A program made the translations under genes and the position numbers. This document shows positions 45,550-55,226 of a stretch of DNA of 64,000 bases, piece after piece. The notes under the pieces are model-generated. The model saw nothing but the letters and a program-made list of their open reading frames with translations, had not been told where the DNA came from and did no database searches. The first letter of the stretch is position 1. Every line of letters starts with the position of its first letter. The stretch is taken from assembly GCA_016858145.1 (NCBI GenBank), contig JAEHOE010000102.1:62001-126000 (forward strand), in the 5' to 3' direction. Origin of the DNA: Edaphochlamys debaryana (taxonomy: Eukaryota; Chlorophyta; Chlorophyceae; Chlamydomonadales).

Positions 45550-46903
45550 AGAGGGCAGGGCAGCGCCAGCGCCGCTGGTGCTGGCGCGAGGGGGCGCGAA
45601 GGGGTTGGCAAAGAGCTTGTAGGCTCCGCCGCCGCCGCCGCCGCTGGGGGCGTGGGCGTGGTGCGCGTGAGCACCGCCGCCGCCGCCGCCGCTGGTGCCG
45701 CTGCCGCCGCCACTGGCGGCGGCGCCGCCGCCGCTGGCGTAGCCGGCCAGCGGGGTGGCGGAGAAGGACCCCGGCGTCGGTGACATGGGGTCCTCACTAA
45801 TGGGCAGTGCCGTACTGAGCTCGCGAGTGAAGTCGTGCAGCGGCGGCAGCGATGGCGGCGGCGGCGCCGCCACCGCCGCCGCCGGCACCCCGCGCGGCGC
45901 CGCCGTCGAGGACGCGTGGTTGGAGGCGAAGTAGTCCGGGGTGTCGTACAGGTCCATGGGTACGGCGAAGGCCGCATGGGCGGACGCGCCGCCGCCGCCA
46001 CGGCCGCCGCTGCCGCCGCCCCTGGCGCCGGCGGCGTCGTCGCCGAAGCTCAGTGGGCCGAGGTCCAGGAGGTCCGCACCGCCGCCGCCGCCGCCGCCGC
46101 CACCTCCATGGCTCACCGCCGGCGCCGCCGCGTGGGCACTGCTGCTGGTGGCAGTGTGGGGTTGGGCTTCAGTCTGGGACGGCCTCGGCGGGTCGGAGAA
46201 AAGGTCGTCGAAAGGGGCCGGCGGGGTGGGGCCTGGCGCCGCCGGAGCGGCGTGCGTGTCCGGGAGGCGACGGAAGGGGTCGGAGGCCGTGGGGGGCTTT
46301 GCAGGCGCCGGCGCGGGCGGTGCTGTGGGCACGGCACCAGCACCGCCGCCGGCGGACTGGGACATGTACGACATCGCGCTCTGGGCCGTCATGAAGCTGT
46401 CATACTCGGAGGCCGCCGCCGCGGTCGGGGCGGCGGTTGGGGCGGTTGCGGCCGGCGGTTGGGCGGGCTCGGAAGCGCTGTCGAACACGGTCGTGAATGC
46501 CTGCGCGCACGGGAGGCGAGAGGCAGTCTCAGGATTAAGGAACCGCGGCCAAAGGTAGCAGGCGCGAGGCGCAGCGGGAGAGGTAGCAGTGGCTGGGCGG
46601 GTGCAAGGTGGGGTTTCGGCAAGGCTGGCAGGGGCTGGCCCGGCCAGGCCAGCGTGGTCACCGGCGTGCGTGGCCTCACGAGTTTACCAGCACGACAATC
46701 TTAAGGGATGCAACTCGGTCCAGGACGCATGGCCGTGAGAAGCGAGCTCGAGGCGAAGGAAGCTGTCGGCACAGCCCAGCATGCTTCACAGCGGGGACGG
46801 GGCAGGAGGACGCCCGGGCCATGGATTCACGAGCCTTGCATCGCACCTCGTCATTGTCTGCGCTGAGCGGGTCGAAAGATGCAGTGGTCCCGTGCGAAGC
46901 CAT
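39878..46903 (-). CDS. SNX2: PX-BAR sorting nexin (SNX1/SNX2 type, retromer-associated)
   Basis: Thirteen exons chain in frame: 46903-46847, 46500-45372, 45081-44969, 44739-44621, 43979-43937, 43579-43469, 42844-42716, 42338-42066, 41707-41564, 41248-41174, 40997-40887, 40576-40523, 40042-39878. They give 840 residues. The PX domain begins near residue 396 (SDPYTVFSVTSRG, RRFRDVVALAEVL, CFVPPRPSRS, EERRQGIERFL, VVHPVLG), with the Arg and Pro-rich features that bind PI3P. A BAR-type alpha-helical region follows (about 520-800: LVHEKSAQLRGVLARAQ, EEYERVGRRNAEELAAFK). The first ~395 residues are low-complexity and carry SFDPLS, FDDLFSDPP, SDPFRR, DLLDLGPL (clathrin-box-like) and FANPFAPP. It acts at endosomes in receptor recycling. 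Start at 46903 chosen because a 19-codon exon (MASHGTTASFDPLSADNDE) joins in phase; SNX1 versus SNX2 cannot be separated. Confidence 0.9.
40771..40915 (-). repeat. Exon-tail echo downstream of SNX exon 11
   Basis: The exon end encoding EELAAFK plus the GT donor (about 40884-40912) is echoed 113 bp further into the intron at 40771-40795 as AELAAFK plus gtgtgt. Confidence 0.8.
42315..42605 (-). repeat. Exon-head echoes upstream of SNX exon 8
   Basis: The acceptor and exon start (SASEERLREE, acceptor at 42340-42339) are preceded in the intron by two decayed copies at about 42432-42466 (ASEERLHEE) and 42569-42600 (ASGERLRDA). The repeat unit of about 115-137 bp includes intron sequence, and an open frame runs through all three. 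Confidence 0.85.
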
Positions 46904-47409
46904 TTTCGGGCGAGGCCACGCAGGCGCGTTGCCGGTGACACGCAGCGGTAGACAAATGCTGGGACACTGTATGTGAGCTTGTGTGGGTGTCAGACTTTGG
47001 CAGAAGCTGCGTAGCCCTCGTGTTGGGGTGCGCGGGATCGCTTTGCAGGCCCGGTTTCCGGGAGACGTGCAGGCAGCGGCTAATAACTGCCCAGCGTGCT
47101 CGACGGATGCCATAAACCGCTTACGTAGCCATAGCCGAGACACACTCAGTCTGCACCCTGAGCGACTCAGGTTCTGTCGATTCCCTCTGCACCTTGCCTA
47201 GCTCGCGCAGCCACCTCCCAGCTGAACACCTACACCTTCCTCTAGTCTGCATGGCGCAGTGGTAGTGCGGAGGCGCGCTTTCGCCCAGGCCTTCTAGGCT
47301 TCCTTCCTCGGCCTTCTAGGCCAGCTGCCCTAGCGCGGCCGGGCGAGGCAGCAAGTCGCCCAGGCGAACTTCTCGGGGCCCCTAGCGCCTTTGTGGGGCA
47401 ACGGGCGGC
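46904..47409. other. Divergent intergenic region between SNX and SPT2 genes
   Basis: About 0.5 kb between two gene starts on opposite strands, so it should hold both promoters. A tRNA A-box-like stretch (tggcgcagtgg) at 47252-47262 has no matching B-box. Confidence 0.5.
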
Positions 47410-50027
47410 ATGGTTGCTGGCGGAGAGTAAGTTGCGCATTCAGTTCTTCTTGCGGCCGCAGTGACCTGACCCCGGAGTGCCTGGATGCTTATGGGCAGGA
47501 GCCTAGCCTGATAGAAGCGCAATGGCTTCCTGTAGAGAGCTTGGCGCCTCCGTGGTGTTAACAACGTAGCCTACTTTCTCGCTGCGCGGACTTGGCTTCC
47601 TGCGGTCACCCCGATCTCACCCTGACGTTAATCCTGCTATGCTTGGCTCCCTCGGTGTGCAGGGTGACCCTGCGCTCCATTTTCGGCGGCCCCGTCTCCA
47701 CGCGCGCATATTGCGCAGTTGCGCGTGAGCCGTCACCGGAGCCGGAGCCGGAGCCTGCAGCTCTAAGGCGCGACAAGGGTGGTGCGGGCCCGTCGGGCAG
47801 GGGCGGGGGGTCGGGTGGGGGAGCCCCTCCCCCGCCCAAGCCCCCCAAGCCCGTCGACCCCAAAGTTCTGCGCAAGAAGGCGCTCCAGGATGACCTCGCC
47901 CTATTTGAGGACCTAACCTCAGACGGCCCCGCAAAGCTCCCCAAACCCAAGCCCAAACCGGCCGACCCAGAACTCGGCCGGGCGGGGCCTGGGCCAGGCT
48001 CCGCTCGTCAGGCCAACGGCCACGCCCACGGCGGCAGCGGCCGATCGGGGGGCAGCAGTGGGGGGCACGGCCAAGGGTCCGCGCAGCGCTCCAAGGGCCC
48101 CGCCAGCACCAGTTCCGCCCCTCGCTCAGCCGCCGGGAACGGCAGTGGCAGCGGCGCAAAACCCCGCCCCGGCGCTCCGCCTTCCTCCGCTGCCAACGGC
48201 AGCCGCGCGCCGCCCACCAACCACCAGCGGCAAGGCTCCTCGGCCGCACGACCCGGCGCCGGCCCCGCCAACGGCAAAGCGGGCGCCGGCGCTGCCAATG
48301 GCAAAGCAGGCGCCGGCGCCGTGGGCGGCGGCGGTCCCGCTGCCAAGCCCAGCTCCGCAGCCCCACCGGGCAGCCGCCTCCTGGCCCCGCCCTCCCGCCC
48401 AGGCGCTGTGGCCGCAACCGCAGCCCGGCAGAGCGCCCTCACCGCCGCCGGCCGGCCTTCCAGCTCCACCGCCGCGGCCACCGCGGCTCCCGGAACCAAA
48501 CGCCCTGGCTCCGCGCCAGCCGGGGCCGGTTCCGGGTCCGCCTCCGGCGCGGGATCGTTCCGGCCGCCGCCGCCACGGCCCGGGGCCGCCATGGGGCTGG
48601 GCGGGCTGGTCCGGCCGGGGGCGCAGCCAGTGGTGAGGCCGGGCGGCGCCGGCAGGCCGGGGGCCGGTGGCGGCGCACGGCCTGGCGCGCGGCGGCCGCG
48701 GGACGAGGAGGATGAGTACGAGGATGACTTTGTGGTGGACGACGACGAGGGCGAGGAGGACTGGCGGCGGATGCTGCGCAAGGCGACCGGGTGGGTGGCG
48801 GGGAGGTCGAGGGGGTGGAAGGGGTGGTCGAGGGCGTGGAAGGGACGGAAGCGTGTGTGGCGGTCTGGGTGTGGAGTGAGTGCAATGGAGAGGGCGGGAG
48901 CGGGGCTAGGGTTGCGGGCATCGCCGGGGACAGGCGCTGGGTCTGACTAAGGCCGTGCGCCTCCCATCGGTGTCTCGGGGTGTCCGTGGCGCGCGGTCTG
49001 CCTCTCGCTTATCCTTACTCTCCTGTCCTCTCCCTCAATACTCCACCCTCCACCCCACCCCCCAGGTACGACCCCAGCCGCTACCGCGACGACCCCTTCG
49101 ACGACCGCTCCATGGAGGCCTCCTGGCGCCAGGTTGTGGCGGAGGAGAAGCGGAGCGAGCGCATGGGTGGGTGCGGGGGGGGGAGGGGGCAGGGGAAGGC
49201 TGGGGTTTTAGGGGAAGGTAAGGGGAGGCAAACGCACGGTGGGTGGGGTCCTGGGTGGGAGGTGGGGCGACGGAGGTGGAAAGACCAGCAAGCGCGGTGA
49301 AGGGAAAGGGCCGTCCTGGAGCGCGTGGCGAGGGATGGGAGGGAGGAAGTCAGCGGCCCGGCAGGCGGGGAGGGATGTGCGCTGGAACAGGAGTTTGCGC
49401 GACCGGGGGGGGCGGAACGACTGGCCACGGGGCTCAAGTGGCGCAGCCGCGAAGGGGGGCAAGAGCAAGTGCAGCACGGGGCCTGGCGAGGGGGGCTTGG
49501 CTTGTAGCCTGCAGCAAGTGGGGTCTTCAGGTGGGGATGGGGGTGCGAGCGGGGCTGTGGGCAGGCGCTTCTAGTCCAGCTGGCGGGAGGGGTTGGCGTC
49601 CTGGGGCCATGTGGGTCGGGGCGGTTGGAGGGGTGCGGGCTGAAACAGCACTGCGTGCGGAAGCGGGGCGGAAGGATTGGGCCGGGCTGGCGTCCTGGCT
49701 CCTGGGGCCATGTGGGTCGGGGCGCGCGCGGCATGCCTGGGTCGGGAGGTCTCTCGGCCCTTGACTTTACGCATGCGAAGCCTGACCCGCGCATGGACAC
49801 GGCGCATGGTCCTGTCGGACAGCGCTGTAGGCCATTTCTTCGACATCCTCTTCCTCGCCTCTCGCGCGACGCATCACCCCGCGACCTCTGTCGCGATCTG
49901 CCCTCACGATCAACCGCTCCTCCCTCTCCGCACGGCAGGCCGCATGGAGGACGAGTTGGCCGAGGAGGAGGAGGAGCGGCGGCGCAAGGAGAAGATCCGG
50001 AAGATGAAGAAGCAGCGCACGGACTGA
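47410..50027 (+). CDS. SPT2: SPT2-type histone chaperone
   Basis: Nuclear chromatin protein that binds H3-H4 during transcription. Exons 47410-47426 (tentative), 47663-48790, 49066-49166 and 49939-50027 give 444 residues in one frame. Most of the protein is a disordered basic Pro/Ala/Gly/Ser region (PPPPKPPKPVDPKVLRKK). The conserved SPT2 C-terminus follows: acidic DEYEDDFVVDDDEGEEDW, then YDPSRYRDDPFDDRSMEASW, VVAEEKRSERMGRMEDE and a charged helix (EEEERRRKEKIRKMKKQ). The tiny first exon (ATGGTTGCTGGCGGAGA then gtaagt) was chosen because its donor is strong and its phase fits. Coding from 47663 onward is more secure than the start. Confidence 0.82.
49590..49735 (+). repeat. Imperfect tandem duplication in SPT2 last intron
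   Basis: The sequence ctggggccatgtgggtcggg occurs at about 49602 and again at about 49703 with similar flanks (ggcgtcctgg), spacing about 100 bp. Confidence 0.7.
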
Positions 50028-50807
50028 GCGGGCGGAAGGCGGCTCTGGAAGGACGGACGGAGCAGGCCGCTGGCCGGGAGCGAGCTCACACGCAGGAGCC
50101 AGCAGCACTTGGGGAGGCGGCGCAGGGACTGATCATGGGGGAGCAGGAGGCCGAGGAAGGAACGGGCCGAGCAGGGCCGTGGAGGCCTACAAGCGAAGGC
50201 CGTTGGCTAGGGCAGGAAGAGCAGCAGGGGCGGCAGGACGGACCGCGCACCGAGATGTGGAGCGATGTGGTGGCCTGGTGGTGAGGGCTCAAGACCTGGG
50301 CACTCGCAAACCAGCCAGGCTCTGGCCCGGTGCTTTGTTCGCGGCAAAGCGCCCGGGGCAGCCTCGTCTTGCGAGAACTGACAGGCAAGGCCACCTGGGG
50401 GCGGCAGGTAAGGCGCTGAGGTGGCGCTGAGTATCCTGCCAAGAGCTGTGAGCTTGATGCGCGGCTGAGCAGGAGGGCACGGACTGAGCGGGGACTGTAT
50501 GGAGACCTTGCGCGGACTGGGTCGCGGGGGGCGCTCGCCACAGCAGCGAGGCAGGGCTCGCTCGCCGGCCAAGCGGCGGCGGCGAGGCTGTCGAGCGCTA
50601 GACGAAGTGCTGTATGTCCGGTGTGCGCGGTGGACGTTTTGGGAGGTGGCTGCTGCTGGCCCACCTCACACCATCCAGCAGACAACGCCGCTGTGCACTC
50701 TCCATATCAAACCCGCACGCGCCCCAGTCACTAGGCCAGCGCTACGTGCATGCCCACGCCCAGCCTTCAGGGATCGACGGCGCACCCATATACAGCTCGA
50801 GATCGAC

Positions 50808-51120
50808 CTTTCATGAATCCCGAACCGCAGCGCCCGGCCGATTGAGCTCGTGCGTGCGCTATCTAGGCCACCCTGAATGGACCCCAACAGTAGTGTTAGC
50901 TTCGAAGGCACGCCCACGCATATCCGTGAAGGAAATCCCGCCTCCATCCCTGCATCCCTGCATACTGGTACCGGTAGTAGTCCCACCCCCACCCTTCATG
51001 AATCCCTCACTGCAGCGCCCGGCCAAATTAGCTCGTGCGTGCGCTGTCTAGGCCACCCGATTAAACCCCAATGAATCCCGCCTCCATCCCTCCATCCCTG
51101 CATACCGGTAGAAGTCCCAC
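50808..51120. repeat. Imperfect ~190-bp tandem repeat downstream of SPT2
   Basis: A block starting catgaatccc...gcagcgcccggcc, followed by gctcgtgcgtgcgct and then atcccgcctccatccctgca, occurs at about 50813 and again at about 50997, with substitutions and a shortened second end. It overlaps the 3' region between the convergent SPT2 and GT77-like genes. Confidence 0.75.
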
Positions 51121-54100
51121 CCCATGCCCCCGCCGCCGTCATCGCCGGACAATGAGCTCTGGGTTAAAGATCTTGGCTGTCTTATGGTTGATGACGCCGT
51201 CAAGCAGGTTCCGCATGTACGTGGCTTTCTCGCGCACCTTGCCACTGCACGCAAGTGCCGCAGAATCCAGTCCTGCAGGTAGGCGGGGTATGGAAGCAAG
51301 CAAGGCCATGGATGCATCCATGCTGTAACCCATCTAAGACAGCATTCGAAAGCAGTCGTAGCCTGCACAGCGGGGAGGGGGCCCACCTTCCAAGACGCAG
51401 GACCGCACTCCTGCTTGCTGTTCACAAATGGTAGGCCTTTGGGGAACGTTCCTGCAGTCCAAGGGCGGCAATCCTGAAGTCGGGTACCGGTACCTCCTCC
51501 GCACGGCAAAGCCCCCGCCCCCGCCCCCCCTTGTCATATCCACGCACCGATCCGCTCAGGGAAGACGTCGTAGTCCTTGTAGTGGCATCCGCATGGGCCG
51601 TGGCAGCCCAGCTGGAATAACCGAGCGTCCATGGCCTTCCAGACCAGGGAGTGTACGGCAGCGCATTTGGCCATGATGATGCCGTACGAGTCCTGGTGCA
51701 TGGGGAGGCAGGGAAGGACCGGGGGAGGGGGCCAAGAACTTGCTCAGTACATGGCAGGCAGGGGGGGGGTACAAACAAAGTTGCCCCATATCATGCCCCA
51801 AAGTTCCCCGACCCCCCGGGACCGACGACCGACCGACCCGTACAGTGTACGACACTGACGTACAAGGCCTGTACGTACTCCATTCTATGCCTTTCGCGTT
51901 TCGCTGGACTGCTGGCTGTGTGCTCTATCCATGGGCGCGCACACCACTCCCGGTTGCCCACGTTGGTCGGGTGCCATCGACCATGCCACGGACCCCAACC
52001 CGTCATTTGACCAACGGCTCGGCACCGAGGGCCGATATCAGGACTGTACTTTGCAAGTATTGTGCGGTCTGAGGCGCGGGAGTGGAAGGCGGGCTTCCGG
52101 GAGCACCTGGGAGACGCCTTTGGGTGGCCGCGTGTGGGCCCGGGGCCCGGCATGCCGACATGTCCCACCGGTCCCGACTGCCTAACACCGCTGGAAGGGT
52201 ACCAGTGACTTGGAAGCATAAGTTCGTGCCTTGCTGCATGCTCAGGGCGTGTGGTATGATGCTGGGCGCTGCTCTACGCCGCGGTGACAAAGTTCCGCCA
52301 CACAGCCTCCCAAAGTTCCCCGACCCCCCCCCCCCGACCGACGACCGACCGAGAACTTTGGGCCCCCATAACTTTGCAATCAAGCCTCCGTTTTTATTTC
52401 TGAAAGTGGATTCGGGATCCTCACGGCAAGCTCTGTTCAGATGAGGCATGATGTATGTCTGAGGAGGACCTACCCCCCCCCCTGTGGCAGGCAACACAGC
52501 CGGGGTGCTTGCCCCTCGTGGGGGCTGAGGCCGGCCCGACCAGCCTACGCTGGCCAACTGGCCGCTTGCCTCTGCCCATCACACCGCTAAGTCTGGGCGC
52601 GAAATGAGCTAGGCCCTCCTGCTCCCAAGTGCGTGCGGCCTCGTGCGTGGCCCGACTTGCCTGGTCCCAGACGCGTGAACGCTTCTCGACTACCATGAAC
52701 ATGTCCCACGCCCCGTTGTGGACGCAGCGTGTGACACCCGCGTCGGCCTTGAAGTACAGAATACCTGCGGCGAGTAACGGGCGATGAATGCCAGCTCGGC
52801 TGGACCTCGCACTGCGGCGGCGTGCATTGCCATGACGTGAGTGACAGGGCGGGGGAGAGGGGTGCGTACAGGGGTGAGACATGGGCGGTGCGCGGGGTGT
52901 GTGCAGCGGGTAGCTGGAAGGTACTCATCACCTATGTTTAGATGTGGGGGCTTCTTCATGTGGGTCTCGGGAGATGTGAGCGGGACGCTGTCGTTAAAGA
53001 TAATGCACTTCTCGTGTGGGGCCTGCATATCTGCGCCTCTCGACAACAGGTACGGCAGCGGATCTTTGAGCATAACGATGTCGGTATCCAGGAACACAAC
53101 ATCGTGGCCCAGCGATAGCCCGTTCAGGATGTACTTGATCTTGGCGAACCTGCCGCCGCACGGGCATCAGGGCATGCCATCATCATGCAAATCAGACCGC
53201 GCGCGGTGCGGTTGGCGCACAGCACGGTAGTGCTGTCAGCAAGCGCTCACCCGAGAGCGTTGAAGCCGGGTTCATGAAACCCAAATGACCCACTTGTGTA
53301 CAAGTGCTCCAGGTCCTGCATGTGATGGGGCAAGGGTTCAACAGCATTACCGTTCCTGACGTTCAGGGACAAGGAAGCCACCGCAACCTCTCCGCCTCCT
53401 TGGACGTCTGTCTACATACCCGAATAACCGGTACCCGCCTCCCGGCCTGGCCCCCGCGTGCTTTGCGCTGTGTCTGTCACCAGAGCCCCCAGGCACTTGT
53501 CTCCGTGCGCAGCGGTCTATGGCGGGCTAATGGTGAAGTGGGTGCGTGTGAGGGCTTAACGGAGCCCGACACAAGCAACGGGCCTCGGGACTCGTGCCTT
53601 GGCCTCTCGTCGGGCAGTCACCCGAGCCTGCACCCCTTTCGGCTTACCTGCACGCACTTGTGTGCATAGTCGCTCTGCAGGGCCCTGCACGCCGTCATGG
53701 CGGCGTCCTCCCACGCTATGAGCAGCAGGCCCCGATCCATGCTCGTCCCCGCCTGGGGGCCTGGAGTGAAGTTGACGCGCCGAAGGCTGCGGAGAAACAA
53801 AGGTACCTGGCAGGACGGGGTTGGGGCGGCCCGGCAAACGCCAAACTGTCTGTTGACAGCGCCCGTGCGCACTGATTGTGCACCAAGTAGGGGGCCTTTA
53901 TTGCGAGGGTGCATCGAGGGTGCGCCCTGGGTCGACACGCAGACAGCCTGTCACGCGGGAGCACCCCGGGGCCACCCACTGTGCTTATGATGGCGTCCGC
54001 GTTGGCCATGCCCATCATCACCTGAAGCATAGGAGGCTGTTCAGCGACTGCGGCACGACGGTTCCTCGACGGCACGAACCCGGCCCCCCGGCCCCCGCCG

Positions 54101-54436
54101 TCCCCCCAATCTGCGCCGCGGCAGGCCGCGCTTCCATGCACCACGCCGGCACACCCCGCCCCACCTCACCAAGGTGCAACCCCCCACGACCCGCCCCACA
54201 TGCCGAGATGAACGTACCAAGCTCTTTCGGCGGCTGAGATGCGAGATATCGATAGCCGCTTCTCTCGTGGCCCTCGCGAAATCCCGCGAGGGCAATCGCA
54301 TGCCATGTTTTGCGAAGTGTGCAGCCGCCAGCCTGAGCGGCTCGTTGGTGACTCCTGCTGCTCCGTTGCAAGCATAAGCTAGCAAGGCTAAGAGGGCCGA
54401 GCCCAGCAAGATTGTTCTGCTCATCGCTGGGAGCAT
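51048..54436 (-). CDS. GT77-like nucleotide-diphospho-sugar transferase
   Basis: Golgi/ER glycosyltransferase of the DxD type (Nucleotid_trans fold). Exons 54436-54218, 54021-53980, 53845-53648, 53315-53251, 53149-52932, 52764-52661, 51692-51548, 51451-51387 and 51272-51048 chain in frame to 426 residues. The N-terminus is a signal peptide or anchor (ILLGSALLALLAYACNG). Diagnostic motifs are HDVVFLDTDIVMLKDPLPYL (catalytic DTD), an N-x-G-x-Y-F-like segment (HLNIGILYFKADAG) and WDQDSYGIIMAKC. The joint between the last two motifs uses a GC donor with perfect GC consensus (cag then gcaagt). Plant GT77 enzymes add arabinose or galactose to Hyp-rich glycoproteins; that substrate is only suggested here. 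The last exon could end differently, since another frame gives a stop at 51139. Confidence 0.78.
51776..52380. mobile_element. ~600-bp element in a GT77-like gene intron
   Basis: The left end (caaagttgcccc, then ccaaagttccccgacccc and gaccgacgaccgaccga) and right end (the same direct block, then an inverted aactttggg...aactttg) share repeated AAAGTT-type motifs. It lies wholly within the intron between exons 52661 and 51692. No coding capacity; class unknown. Confidence 0.45.
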
Positions 54437-55226
54437 CGGTCGCGGCGTTCAGCTGCAGCGCCTACAATGTCAGCTGACCACAAGCATTAGTATGTGTATG
54501 TGTATGTGTTTATGGAAAGTCTTGACGCCATACAATAGAAATCGCGGCGGATCCATGCTGCTGCAAAACCGACCCGTACCGACCGGGGCACGACTGGCAC
54601 GACGTATTTTTGGGCCCTCCTGGCCCTTTCCCCCCCCTCTGGGCGTCAGGACCCCGCTCTGCAGGCTGGAGGAACGCGTGCCTCCAGACCCACATAACGG
54701 ATAAGATCGCGCGGAAGGGAGGGGGAACGAGGGGCAGGAGGGGGCAAGGCACGTGTCCCCTGCCCCTGATACTAAGCGGGCGGCCCCTACCTACCCCGGC
54801 CGCCCATACCCGCACCCGGTCTACCTGATACGCTAGAGTGCCTTCCCCTCTGCCCAGGGCTCATCGCCTGCCGTCGGCGCGGAGCACTAAAACCTCCTGT
54901 AGCGCGAACTGCGCGAAAGCGTTGATAACCGGTGCCCGCATGCACGGAGTGCACATACTGTATGCTGGTACTTGTGCTATCGGCTTTATACGCATCGCCC
55001 GCGGCCTGCCTTTCTTTGCGACTCGAATCGCGCGAGCATTCCTTTTACTAGGTCCACCGCGTCGCTTGAAGCTTGGGCCATCACGCTGAGCCACTGATCT
55101 GTTCACAGGGCGCGACAGAGATAGCGGTAGCGACGTCAGGCATGTGTGGCGACGATTCCGTGGAAATAGTTTGAGGCGGCCCTCCGCCCGGCGCGCGAGA
55201 GCTGCAACACTTGGAATTAAGGACTG
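54437..55226. promoter_or_regulatory. Shared divergent promoter region of the two glycosyltransferase genes
   Basis: 790 bp between start codons on opposite strands. It holds a short (gtgtat)n tract at about 54490 and no coding module. No defined promoter element could be assigned. Confidence 0.5.

Noticed and set aside
45298..46700. Long plus-strand open frames opposite SNX exon 2
   Set aside because: They are the antisense of a GC-rich low-complexity coding exon and have no domain or splice support.
47246..47330. tRNA-like start (gcatggcgcagtggtag, good A-box)
   Set aside because: No B-box and no acceptor-stem pairing within the next 100 bases, so not a tRNA gene; at most a decayed tRNA-derived repeat.
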